A stretch of 64,000 nucleotides of DNA from Gymnopus androsaceus JB14. Taxonomy: Eukaryota > Basidiomycota > Agaricomycetes > Agaricales > Omphalotaceae. The notes under the pieces were generated by a model. That model worked only from the letters and a program-made list of their open reading frames with translations. It was not told the origin of the DNA and made no database searches. Numbering within the stretch: the first letter of the stretch is position 1; each line of letters begins with the position of its first letter. Location: NCBI GenBank assembly GCA_009733575.1, contig ML769478.1, forward strand, positions 62,001 to 126,000, given 5' to 3'. Both the position numbers and the translations under genes were made by a program. Below are positions 27,218 through 38,750 of the stretch, piece by piece.

Positions 27218-28071
27218 CAAGGGGGTTCAAAGAATTTAGCGTCCAACCAGGCCTAGGTTAGTTAGTCCAGCCCTCCAGCAGAAAAAAAATTTTTTTTTTC
27301 ACACCACAAAATTTGACCTATTTTGACCCATTTTGACCACTTCTGGCAGTCTTGAAATTTCATAAATGAGTAGATCTTGCATCTTTTGAAGTATAGCCTT
27401 ACTTGTATACTCTACAGCCATAGTGTACTTGATTTGTAGTACTTACAATGAATGATAGTATCATATTTTTTGGAAGGATTAATACTCGTGGCCACGGAAA
27501 GTGATGGTCCGGTAGCTGGACACCTCTCACTTTTGATATGCTCTCATCATTGCTAGACCCATCTTATGCACTCCAAAATTTTTTTGGGAAGCAATCTGTC
27601 CTAGTCTCCTCTAAGTGTCTCGTTATACACTGACGATCCATGTGGATGTGTGTATATAGATACATCCATACGGATTGTCATTTGTATTCGAGTGTGCCTA
27701 CGGGAGACTAAATCTGTCCTGAGAAAATATTACAATCCATTTAAAATTCTGTGTGTCCCCAGTCAGCCCTCAAGACAGGCTAAACAATCGAGCTTCTGTC
27801 TAACCACCAGCCTGTCACTTTCTGTGGCACAAGTATGGGGATGTGCTACAGCCTAGGTATGGATGTCAATTATACTCTAGAACTTAGAACAAAGCTCAAA
27901 CTGAGGGTACAGTGTCCAAATGGCATCTATAAAGAGCCATCTATGAAGAAATCTTATCATGATATACCATATATGGGTGTGGGAATGCTTATGTAGTTAG
28001 TTAGTCCACTGACCAGGTGCAAGAAAAAAAATCAATGTCCAGTCATTTTTTATAAAATTTGAACCCCCTTG
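27218..28071 (+). mobile_element. hAT-type MITE with 8-bp target duplication
   Basis: 854-bp element. Ends are CAAGGGGGTTCAAA and TTTGAACCCCCTTG (14-bp perfect inverted repeat). The 8-bp duplication CACTCCAC occurs at 27210-27217 and 28072-28079. TTAGTTAGTCCAGCC and its relative TTAGTTAGTCCACTG lie near the two ends, as in the 49927 element. No transposase. An 8-bp duplication and CAAGGGG ends indicate the hAT superfamily. Confidence 0.85.
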
Positions 28072-28230
28072 CACTCCACATCTATTGCCTCACAGACTCC
28101 ACTCAGTCTCTTGCCAAAGTTGCCATATCCACCTACTATCTTGCAGTACCCACTTTACTATATGCACAGTAGTCACAGACATTCATGCAGTAGCCACTTG
28201 CCTGATATATTGTTTGTACATAGGACTGTA

Positions 28231-28924
28231 TACTCAGGGTCACATAAAGTGACAGTCCCAGTTTTGTTTTCACCATATCACCAGAACAAGTAAATATTTT
28301 CTCATGGTCCCAGTGGTAGAATTAACATCTCGATGTCTAAAAATCTTTTGACCATACTTACTAGCTACTCCCGTGATAATCCTGCTCTATATTAGGGAAA
28401 AAGTGGGGATTTTTAGCATAGAATATGGAAAAACTTTTTTTTAGAGATGGGAGGTCATCACCATTGGAAAGAGCAGCATCGAAAATAGGGAATACACTTT
28501 ACCCCACATGATTTCAATGAAAATTGAGCGAGATATTGGAGGAGCAAACTGGGCACTTACCTGCATTTTTAGCGGGCCGCCTGCCAGATGCCCCGGTAAT
28601 TGCCCACTTTTGTGCTCAAATATCTCGCTCAATTTTGATTGAAATCATACAGGGTAAAGTGTATCCCCCATTTTCGATGCTGCTCTTTCCAATGGTGATG
28701 ACCTCCCATCTCTAAAAAAAGTTTTTCCATATTCTATGTTAAAAATCCCCACTTTTTCCCTAATATAGAACAAGATTCTCACGGGAGTAGCTAGTAATTA
28801 TGGTCAAACAATTCTTGGACATCGAGTTGTTAATTCTACCACTGGGACCATGAGAAAATATTTACTTGTTCTGGTGATATGGTGAAAACAAAACTGGGAC
28901 CGTCACTTTATGTGACCCCGAGTA
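28231..28924. mobile_element. Foldback element with arms of about 330 bp
   Basis: Near-perfect inverted repeat covering almost the whole 694 bp. It begins TACTCAGGGTCACATAAAGT and ends with the inverted ACTTTATGTGACCCCGAGTA. TA flanks it (28229-28230 and 28925-28926). The unpaired centre is only about 30-40 bp around 28560-28600. The matching ORFs on the two strands (28441-28632 and 28524-28715) are mirror images caused by the palindrome, not genes. Confidence 0.8.
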
Positions 28925-28926
28925 TA

Positions 28927-29316
28927 AGCCCAGGTACCATACCCTGTAGCATCAATATTATCCCCCATTGATCTGTGTGATCATACTACTAAGTCCTGTG
29001 TGGACTTACTGCTGCTACTTCCTATTTAGGACCATAACTTTAATAGTGTAGAAAAGGAGTCTTCCTGGAAAACCCAGGTCAGGGTTTATTACAAAGAAAC
29101 TTCACAATTGATAAAATTGGCCATTAATTCAGGATAAAGAAATCAAATTTCCATATAATTGTATTTAGACTTTTACTTAATATAGTGATTCAGAACTCTA
29201 CTAAGACCGCTAAATGGGAGATAATCAGGGAAATCCAAGCCTCTGTTAGGAAATTATTGTCAGAATGAAATTAAACCTACCCTGTTATTTCATTGTTCAT
29301 CTCCAGAACCAATCAT
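28927..29316. other. Spacer downstream of the P450 gene
   Basis: AT-rich, no coding signal. It probably contains the P450 3' untranslated region. Confidence 0.4.
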
Positions 29317-31425
29317 TCACTCAGTTTGTCTAACAAGCTCAGCCATCTCACTGGACCTTGGGATGATGCGACAAGAGAATGGGAGAGGAAGGCTATAGAT
29401 GTATGTCAACTCCTTTCAGATCAAGAGTAACAAACCTCAAATTATTACCTGACAATTCCCGACCTGTACACATCTGGCGGAACAACCTCTCTTCCTTCAG
29501 TATCCAAAGGAGGTAGGATGTCAAATGCTTTAAGCACTGATGCCATGGTGTAAAAAAATTGAGCTTCCGCGAGGGGCCGTCCAGGGCATTGACTAAACGA
29601 TGGGATCATCATAAGTGAACTGATAATACTTCTAATGTCGCAAGAGTGATTTACCGGCGTCCAAAGCCAAAAATCATTTGACGAGGATCGCGCACGGAGG
29701 TATCGATGCTATCGCCTTTCATAAAACGGTCGGGATCAAATACATCGGGATACTTGTAGATTTCCTCATCGTGACACATTGCCCTGTGGTGTGAGGTCAG
29801 TTTGGGCCACCTTGTCATGATACCTGGGCTTACCATATGTTAGGAACGATAATACTACCTTTAGGAAGGAACTTTCCTTCGAATGAATCGTCCTTCTCAA
29901 GTCGATGCGGAATCCCTTGAGGAGCACCCGGATGCCAACGTCCTACCTCCATGCCAATTGCTTCGATATAGGGTAGTTTCTTACGATCATCGAAGATGGG
30001 CAGACGATCAGGGCAGACACGATCAAGTTCTTCCTGAGCTTTGCGTTGTACGTCACGGTTTTTGGTCATTTGAAGAAGAAATCCATGGACGAGTGTCAAA
30101 GTCTTTTCGTTTCATGAGTTGCCTATAGATGATAGTTCTCCGAAAGAATCTCACCGTCTCAACGCCGGCTGTAATCCTCATGAAAGAAGGGAATTATTCA
30201 TAAATTGATCGCGTACCTCCATATGCATCAGAGGCCATCTCCATTATAGCTTTTTCAGGAATGTCGGCGCCGTTCTCATTTTCTTCTAGGTACCGCAAGA
30301 CCATGCTCGGATTTGCGGTTCCTTCTCTCTAAATGCAAGATCAGATTTAGTATTTGTAGATCAACAATACGTACCATGGCTGTCTTGACCATATTAAACT
30401 GGCCATGGACCTGATTCTTCAGGTGTGCAGCACAAGTAAGTGCAAACACCTTCCATTCAGTAAAGGGGAACCAAGTGGGAGCATAGCGCACTGTATATGC
30501 GTTAATTCAAGATTGGAACTGTTTAGGCTAATTGCTTACAGACGGGAAGCGCATTCACGGCCCATACACCTGGTTGGATCAACTTCACGAAGGTTGCTCC
30601 AAGTCGCTCACCAGTCTCAACCCATGGGTCACGATCGGAAGTGACGCGGTAGCCATACACAATATCGAGAATGATAGCTCCAATAGTGCTAAGTACAAGG
30701 GTATTTAGACTAGAATTATGAAAGCTTATACTGTACACTCACTGTTTGGTATCATCTAAGAAAGTATCGGGTGATTTGAGGTACTTCCTCAAGAGCTTGT
30801 GGGTCTCGCGGATCTGAACGGGCTGATGGTTATGAACAAATGAATATCGAAAGTGTTGCTCAAATAACCGGCGGCGAACACGGTAGTCAGCATTGTTTCC
30901 CATGACAGTTACAGAGTTGCTAAATCCAGCCCTTATCAATATCAGAATCAGTTTATGCAATTGTTACATAATGAGAAGGGGATGCCTCACAAGTCCATCA
31001 TGGGTGGAATAATGGGCCTGTCGGAGTAAATCGCGCTCCGCTTGTCGAGAAGCTCATGGGCTACCTGATAGGACCCAAGAAGAAGCATCTTAGTGCCAAA
31101 GACACGCAGATATACAATATCGCCTACGACACCAGTATGAAACTGACACGACAATTGTAGGGCAATGAGACTTCATACCGAATTTTTTGGTCCATTTCGT
31201 ATAGGTCTTCCACTCTTCAGCTACCGGAATATCGTACATATTACCAAAAATGAGAGATCGAGGGGGGCCAGGAGGAAGCTTGAGACCTTTGGCGACATAT
31301 GTGAATAGATTATAGCAAATGAATGCGGTGGCTGCGATAACAACGACCAGAGCATCAAAGTAATGTTTGTTAAATGCTTGTTGAAGATTGGCCGCCAGGT
31401 CGTCATAATACCCGGTGGTATTCAT
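29317..31425 (-). CDS. Cytochrome P450 monooxygenase
   Basis: 525-residue class II fungal P450, likely ER-anchored. Eleven exons sum to 1578 nt, in phase throughout (exon starts 31425, 31123, 30931, 30688, 30490, 30328, 30168, 30102, 29783, 29592 and 29392). An N-terminal hydrophobic anchor (ALVVVIAATAFICYNLF) is followed by the proline hinge LKLPPGPP. The I-helix oxygen motif AGVET is made by a 14-nt exon (30168-30155). The ExxR motif is EVGR, followed by WHPGAPQGIPHR, then the PERF-like DPDRF. The heme loop FGFGRRQCPGR is created by a splice that supplies the Cys. All catalytic elements are present, so it looks functional. The usual C-helix Trp is not obvious (DYRVRRRLFEQHF). CYP family cannot be assigned by eye. 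It lies 2.9 kb from the flavoenzyme, on the same strand, and 14 kb from the PKS. Confidence 0.93.
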
Positions 31426-33485
31426 AGTGAGAAATTTAGACAGGTACGGCGGGAAGGAGGGAGCTGGGGAACACTTACACATTCTATCTTTATGTAGAAT
31501 TCTATTTCCCACGGTAGCACTGAAGTAGTGATCCGTCGTTGTTCTCGTCAGTCCGAACTGTTACTATATTTGGTTTGATCACCCAATCGTAGAATTCTCT
31601 TCGCCCGTGTACAGTTTAATCGGAATTCAAGCTGGACTTGCCTTGTTTAAATTGCCGTCGGGAGGCTTGAATCGGGGGCTTGAATGAAGTCTGATACACT
31701 ATCAGACGACGGCCGTTGTTTGAGTGATTGGACTTCCATAGTCATCTGGTCACAGGCTACGTGTGTAATACTGTATTGATACGACAGATTAGTTTCGAAA
31801 ACGTCTGATAAACAAAGGAACATTCATTCAAAAAATACAGGCACCTGAGCCTTGATGTCAGGAACTTATATATAATACAATGTATAATGCATCATACAAC
31901 CATCTGAACTCGAGTTTTTGGAATAGTAGTGTGAAAGAGATTATTATGATTCATCAAAAAAACCTGGGTGATGCTCATAGATGTTATAGTAGTTTATAGC
32001 AAGCCATAGGAGACCATAGCAGCCATATTTCTCTACAGAAATATGAGGTGCTATAGATTCCTATGGGTTTATATGAGCTTCTGTGGGTGTGTTAGCAGGT
32101 TATTCATGCAGTGGTAGAAGTGGGGTAAGTTCAGATAGGGAGTACACTCCCTAGAGCCTAGTATTTATACCTTCTACCTAGTACATGGGAAAATATACAT
32201 GAATGATTCAACCTGACTAGTACTGTATTGTTTTGAAAATAAGTTCAGCTTATGTTACATGCTATGGCTTTGACACATTCAGTTCAGAGTTCAGCAGCTT
32301 CAGCTGCCACCAGGCAGCATGACACATTGAAATTCAGTTCAAATATAGGGGCTAGCTGGCTGCCAAATTGAGCCTATAAGCACTGAAAAATCATAGTTAA
32401 AAGGCCAATGTTACACATTACAAAGATAGAAATCACATAGCTCCAACACGCTATGCATTACTGAACTTAAATTCAAAACAATACAGTAGTGACTACTACT
32501 GACTGTACTTGACTTGTATATATTGAGTGAGTCATACTGATTATGGTAGTGTAAGTATGAGTCAATAATGACTCACACTGGAGCAAAGACCAAGGCACTT
32601 GATGGACAAGTGCCTCAAACACATCAATCAATGGACTGGGTACTGCACTAGCTAGGTCACTTGCAGAAAACAAAGGCAATGGGTATGCAGACCAGTTTGC
32701 CAAGCCAAATTGGCATCAAATCCCAATGTGTAATGGCTATAGATTCACTGACAGCTTAACTGTCATTCCAGTGCTTATGTAACCTTAGTTCTTCTTCTTC
32801 CTGCCACATACATTGCTCTACTCAATAGATTGGGTTGTTTTGACGTTCGGTGGAATAAGGAGGCTCTTAGCTGCATCAGCAAAAATGGGTTAAACCTATA
32901 CACTTCAGGCTACCACAATTTATATCATGTTAGATAGGCCAAAGTGTAACAATCCAGTATCTAATATGAAGTAAATCCACAGGATATCCAGGGCCATGGA
33001 TTCCAGGGTGCCAGGACCTCTGGCACCTCTGGATTCCAGATGCCTGGATTCCATGTCTCCTTAGTATTGGCGACCAAATAGGTATTGATAGCAATAGTGA
33101 TGATGGTCTCATCTAGTCATCTGACAACCTATCTCTACTGATCCCATCAACAGTCATGCGACACTGTCACACAGTACAAATTGAAATTTTTGAAATAGTG
33201 ATTGATAGTTACAGTGATGACTTTCGCATCTACACCGAGCAACCTAGCTCTGCTGATCCCATCAGTGCTCATGTGACACTGTCACACAAACTACGAATTA
33301 AACTTTTGATTACTATGAGGATATATTCCAGAAGGAGACCTAGGGAAATGTATACTGTATAAGTAGTGTGACAGTGCCACATGTATCACATGAGAAAAGT
33401 CGGGCATAAGGTGCCATAATGAGTGGAAAAATCATGAAAAATGATGAAAATATTCATAGGATGGATTTGCAGCCCGTACATCACT
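31426..33485. other. Gene-free region with MITE fragments
   Basis: The first 500 bp are the likely P450 promoter. A degenerate copy of the 19997-20690 MITE starts near 31952 (TCATCAAAAAAACCTGGGTG) and runs through CCATAGCAGCCATA words to about 32110. Another end of the CATCAGC family (CATCAGCAAAAATGGGTTAA) starts at 32874. No gene recognised. Confidence 0.45.
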
Positions 33486-33489
33486 TTTA

Positions 33490-34935
33490 AAGGAATGGTA
33501 GAGTAGTCTATGGAATCCATGAGCTAGTAAATGTACTAGTTTGTGGAATCCATGAACTAGTGAATGTAGTAGTCCATGGAATCCATGAACTAGTGAATGT
33601 ACTAGTCCATGGAATCCATGAACTAGTGAATGTAGTAGTCCATGGAATCCATGAACTAGTGAATGTACTAGTCCATGGAATCCATGAACTAGTGAATGTA
33701 CTAGTCCATGGAATCCATGAACTAGTGAATGTACTAGTCCATGGAATCCATGAACTAGTGAATGTACTAGTCCATGGAATCCATGAACTAGTGAATGTAC
33801 TAGTCCATGGAATCCATGAACTAGTGAATGTACTAGTCCATGGAATCCATGAACTAGTGAATGTACTAGTCCATGGAATCCATGAACTAGTGAATGTACT
33901 AGTCCATGGAATCCATGAACTAGTGAATGTACTAGTCCATGGAATCCATGAACTAGTGAATGTACTAGTCCATGGAATCCATGAACTAGTGAATGTACTA
34001 GTCCATGGAATCCATGAACTAGTGAATGTACTAGTCCATGGAATCCATGAACTAGTGAATGTACTAGTCCATGGAATCCATGAACTAATGAATGTACTAG
34101 TTTGTGGAATCCATGAACTAGTGAACTAGTTAATGTACTAGTCCATGGAATCCATGAACTAGTGAACTAGTCAATGTACTAGTCCATGGAATCCATGAAC
34201 TAGTACATGAACTAATGAATGCACTAGTCTGTGGAATCCATGAACTAATGAATGCACTAGTTCGTGGAATCCATGAACTAGTGAATGTACTAGTTCATGG
34301 AATCCATGAACTAAGAATCCATGAACTAATGAATGTACTAGTCTGTGGAATCCATGAACTAGTGAATGTACTAGTCCGTGGAATCCATGAACTAATGAAT
34401 GCACTAGTCCGTGGAATCCATGAACTAATGAATCTACTAGTCCATGGAATCCATGAACTAGTGAATGTACTAGTTCATGGAATCCATGAACTAATGAATG
34501 TACTAGTTTGTGGAATCCATGAACTAATGAATGCACTAGTTCGTGGAATCCATGAACTAATGAATGCACTAGTTCGTGGAATCCATGAACTAGTGAATGT
34601 ACTAGTTCGTGGAATCCATGAACTAATGAATGTACTAGTCCATGGAATCCATGAACTAGTGAATGTACTAGTTTGTGGAATCCATGAACTAGTGAATGTA
34701 CTAGTTTGTGGAATCCATGAACTAGTGAATGTACTAGTTTGTGGAATCCATGAACTAGTGAATGTACTAGTCCATGGAATCCATGAACTAGTGAATGTAC
34801 TAGTCCATGGAATCCATGAACTAATGAATGCACTAGTCCATGGAATCCATGAACTAATGAATGTACTAGTTCATGGAATCCATGAACTAATGAATGTACT
34901 AGTCCAAGGAATCCATGAACTAATGAGTGTACTAT
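33490..34935. repeat. 33-bp minisatellite, about 44 units
   Basis: Tandem array of the unit GTGAATGTACTAGTCCATGG followed by AATCCATGAACTA. The first half (about 33560-34090) is nearly homogeneous. The second half is more variable (CCATGG/TTGTGG/TTCGTGG and AGTG/AATG alternatives) with a few partial units near 34120-34215 and 34310. Each unit contains the dyad ACTAGT-CATGGA-TCCATG-ACTAGT. Because 33 is divisible by three, long ORFs appear on both strands; they encode only an 11-residue repeat (NVLVHGIHELV) and I do not regard them as genes. Confidence 0.95.
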
Positions 34936-34939
34936 AAGG

Positions 34940-35335
34940 GCTATGACTTAGGTACTTCCTACTTGCACATGTCACGAAATGAAAAATAAAACAAAGCACA
35001 ATTTATTTACTAAGTGTATATTACAATGTGCTACTAATTTCAAGAAGAGTACCTACAACATACATGTTATATTCCAAGAAATCAATACAAGCAGTACAAT
35101 AAGTGAATACAGTAGATACAAATTAAAAATACATAAAGATAATTAAGCATTTCTGCAAAAACTGATTATGACTTGCTAATCAGAGAAATACTGCAGTTCA
35201 TGAGTGTTCAAGTCCACTTTGAATAAACATAATATTAACAATGCTACAAGAGACTGTGTTCACTGGTACTAAATTTCAACTCCTTGTCTTCTGTATTCTA
35301 TATTAATATATAATTATATAGTGCTCATGGTAAGA
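34940..35335. other. AT-rich spacer
   Basis: Nothing recognisable between the minisatellite and the next foldback. Confidence 0.4.
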
Positions 35336-35339
35336 GTAT

Positions 35340-36240
35340 ACTACTAAGCATCGGGGACCCGGTGCTTCGTAAGCATAACTCGGGCCACAATGTCTTTGAT
35401 TACACACCAAAGTACACCATTCATAACATACTAAGTGAAGCTCGTGAATCAGGAAGCCAGAAGGTGGGAAGTGGGAGGCAGGAGGCATGGGGAAGCAGGA
35501 GATAGATATAGGCATTATTTATCCATGCGAGAGAGTTCAAAAAACATTGAGAAACACACATGGGGATTAATCACTTTCTTACTGATTAATCATTTCCAAG
35601 GCCATACATTGTAATTAATTGCCTTTTACTAATGATTAATCATTGTCAAAACCCAAAATTAACCACAGCTGGCGCCATTCCCAAGACCACACACATGTGT
35701 AAGGGACTGGGTTTACCATTTTCTTTTGACTCTTTCCCTTCACCATGTTGATCCTCTCATCTCCAAAAGTGGCTTGTTCAGCTATCAGTAACCTCAACAT
35801 GGGTCACTGGGAGGTGAGCCTAGCTGCAGTCTGTGTTCAATGAGTTACTTCTGCTGGATCTGGTAGTCAGTACTGCATAGCATACTAGACTGTGTCTTTC
35901 AACATTCATTCCCCACTATCTAAGTATCAGCTGCTTTTATAATAATTAATCACTTTTGCAAAACATTGAAGTGAATTAATCAGTCTAACAAGTGCTCATG
36001 TAGGAATTAACCAATTTGGAGCTGATCAGATCGAGCTTTCTGAACTGATTAACCAGTTTTCAAGGGATCAACCATCAACTTGGTTTGTACAACAGTTGTT
36101 ATTAATCGGAGCTTAGATATAATAGGTAGTTTTGGTTGAGACCAGATTTGATTAATGACTTTTAGTTGTCTTGCAGGCGGGCCAAGTCATGCTTACAAAG
36201 CTTCGGGACCCCGATGCTTAGTAAACATATACTTCGTGCC
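35340..36240. mobile_element. Probable foldback element, ATTAATC-rich
   Basis: Left part GTATACTACTAAGCATCGGG is matched inverted at the right end (CCGATGCTTAGTAAACATAT near 36210-36230), giving a roughly 0.9-kb element. Each end also contains its own small palindrome (GGGACCCGGTGCTT / AAGCTTCGGGACCCC). The interior has many GATTAATCA words. No ORF of note. Target duplication not determined. Confidence 0.5.
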
Positions 36241-36529
36241 ACTAGCATACATGTCAAAGTGTTGATTTAAAGTTGGCTCTTGCAATCAGTTATCAGTCAT
36301 GTAGCTGTTGAGGTATCGAAATATTTATTGGTCAAGCATCAAGTAGTGCAGAGTGGCCGGCACCCAAGGTGGCACCAAGGTGGCACATGAGGACCAAGTC
36401 ACTGTTTTGATTGGCTGAACCTAGCAACTGGCAGTCACCAAACAGTGACTGGGCAGTAACTGGCAGTAACTGGGTACCATGTGTTTGATGGCATAAAAGT
36501 TAGTGAATTACGCGCGCGTGAAAGATCAA

Positions 36530-36853
36530 AGACCACAGGGCCTTTCCCGGGCACAAAAGATAGTCTTTTAGCAGCGGTAAAGGTCTTTCATCCTGATTCC
36601 TTTTCCAGGCGGAATTGTAACAATTTACCAGGCGAAATTAATTTTGTCTTCCTATTGAAATACTGACTAATTCCCATGAAATTTTTCGGCCGGGATTATA
36701 TACGAAAAAGATTATATTATTCTAACCATATTCCGGGTGCAATATACAGTATAATCTGTTTCAAGTGAAATCTTTGGTGAAATTTATTATCATTTACTTC
36801 ATCTTTTTCGGAATAAATTTCAGTCGTTTTATAATCGATCCTGTGGAGTGGGT
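36530..36853. repeat. Partial relative of the 21704 foldback
   Basis: Contains AAAGATAGTCTTTTA and ends GATCCTGTGGAGTG, the same right end as the element at 21704-22198. No matching left end, so probably truncated. Confidence 0.4.
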
Positions 36854-37037
36854 GATGTTAAATGTAAAAAAAATTACATGCCAGTCTTGTCAGATATAAT
36901 AAAAGTAACACCGGGGTGATGCTAAATGTGAAGTATTTACCAAAAAATTGCTCCCAGGTGATGCTATATTTTCTAAATTTATGGAAGAAATTCTTGAGAT
37001 TATAACAAGTAGAACATAGCAGGCGACAGAAGAGTTA

Positions 37038-37270
37038 CTGTCTCATTTCATTCAATTTGACAGTCACAGGTCATGGGCCCATGAAATGTTGTGAAATGTC
37101 ACAGTGGTCACAGGTCACCATACAAAATTTGTCCAAAATCAACAGCTTTGACTGGCTTTAGCACTGAAAAAGCTTACAAAGACTTCCATTTAAAGAAATT
37201 TGTCAAAATCATAATTTCAACATGGTGGTCACAGGTCACAAGCCATGTCGAATTGAATGAAATGCAACAG
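37038..37270. mobile_element. 233-bp MITE, CTGT...CATTTCATTCAATT ends
   Basis: Inverted ends CTGTCTCATTTCATTCAATT and (complement of the right end) CTGTTGCATTTCATTCAATT. TA lies on both sides (37036-37037 and 37271-37272). GGTCACAGGTCAC motifs are subterminal, as in the MITE at 16635. It sits 144 bp from the larger transposon whose ends begin CTGTACCATTTC, so they look related. Confidence 0.65.
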
Positions 37271-37655
37271 TACCATTGAATCTAATGATCCATTTTCAAA
37301 AAATCTACACTCTGTAGTGCACGAAATTCATTTTGTTACTGTCATCAGTAATCTAATTTAGTACTCTACACATCATTAAGTTTAAGCAATGCAGGATCTA
37401 AGACTTCTACAAATACTGTACCATTTCCATTGATTTGGCAGTCACGGGTCACGGAGACCTCTTGACGTGCCGAAATTTCACCAGGTCACAGGTCACTTTT
37501 TGAAAGTGCCGAATCCGTTTGACCATTAGAATTTTTCTGTTTTTTAATTTATTTTATAGTTGTAAGGACCTTATATTTGCTCTCAGAAGTTCTCCAGCAG
37601 TCGCGGGAGTAACAGCAGCCAAAATAATCAATTGAGTAATAATTGAATGAAAGCA

Positions 37656-38750
37656 TCAAGCATCTGACGCATCCTTGTCAAAATGTTGATGGTAGCTCTT
37701 TCCCGTATACTTTCTGTTATGTGTCACCTTTTGCTTCCCCCTGCCCAAGCTCTCCTCCTTCTGACCTTCATCCTGTGCAGTTGATGGTCCCGCAACCGGC
37801 TCAATGTCTTCCTTGAACTCCCCAGTAGTCTCGGCTCCAGCAACAGATGTGATATCACCCTCTACTGTTTCAGCAACTAAGAATGCTGGTTTACGACCCA
37901 CGACAGTAGTGATGACAGCTTCTAGAGGGATAGAACTATCATTGTCAAATGCAACAAACTCATCTTCATTGTTTCTGGTCAACTCATCCTCCACGGCACC
38001 AGCATCTCCAGAGACCTCAACCTCCTCTTGAGTCAACTCAGCCCAGAAGGTAGGGTCGTTCACTTTTATGTTTCGAAGGTGCTCACGAGCCTTGTAGCTT
38101 GTCAGGCTCTCATAGGACAAGTTGAAATCACCAGCATGGCACATCTTGAAGGCCTAAAATAATTCAAGAGGTTAGAACGAAGGCACTGGAAAGGTACAAG
38201 TTACTTGCCTTTTGCACAATTTCCTTCTTGTTGATGGCTTCGTATGCTTTCCATAGCCACGTGACACTACAGTCCCTCATTACCTCCACTGTCTTTGCCA
38301 ATACCACTGTCTTGACCTTTTTATCAAGTTGTTGAAGAATCTCAGCAACAACATTGCCATGATAAGACCTTTTCAACAATAACTTGAAGATATGTTGAAT
38401 ACCAATGTTGCATGCCTGGAAGACACCGGTACAACCCCCTGGAACATATATGAGGATAATATTTGGATGGTTTTCCCTCAACCAGCTGCAAAACTCCTTT
38501 GAATGATGAACCAACCAAACGTCAATCTGCCATATTGCTTTCTGATTAGGTGAGAGCCCAAGTTCTTCCTTCTTTTGGTCAAAGTAGGGTGCGATGATGG
38601 TGTCAACGAGGGTATGCATTGTCTCCTGTGTCGACCAATAGGTCTTTGTGTCAGAGTATTCAAATTGGAAGTTGGCAGCAGCAGTGTCTTTGAAGTGCTC
38701 AGCTGACTCATTTGGACAGGAACATTTGCTCTTCCCAATGTAGATTGACT
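37656..38750 (-). pseudogene. DDE transposase C-terminal part
   Basis: The reading runs in from about 38750 (GKSKCSCPNES, FQFEYSDTKTYWST) to 38219, then across a GC-AG intron (38218-38154) to 38153-37656. Conserved blocks of the agaricomycete DDE_1 family are present: AIWQIDVWLVHHSKEFCSWL with the second catalytic Asp, VPGGCTGVFQACNIGIQ, and MCHAGDFNLSYESLTS after the intron, then a variable acidic tail. The usual QPxDxG is QACNIG, so the third acidic residue is replaced by Asn. The N-terminal half with the first catalytic Asp is absent: the upstream Lys/Arg-rich ORF stops in another frame right where this begins. Cannot be active alone. Family recognition is by eye. Confidence 0.7.

Noticed and set aside
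28441..28715. Two similar proteins on opposite strands (MSEIFEHKSGQLPG and MSEILEEQTGHLPA)
   Set aside because: They are mirror images produced by the palindromic foldback element, not a gene pair.
33490..34935. The 33-bp array as a CRISPR array
   Set aside because: Units are contiguous with no variable spacers, no cas genes are present, and the genome is eukaryotic.
33560..34937. Long ORFs across the 33-bp repeat on both strands, as repeat proteins
   Set aside because: They exist because the unit length is divisible by three and lacks stops. Both strands are open at once and there is no start context, splice signal or flanking domain.
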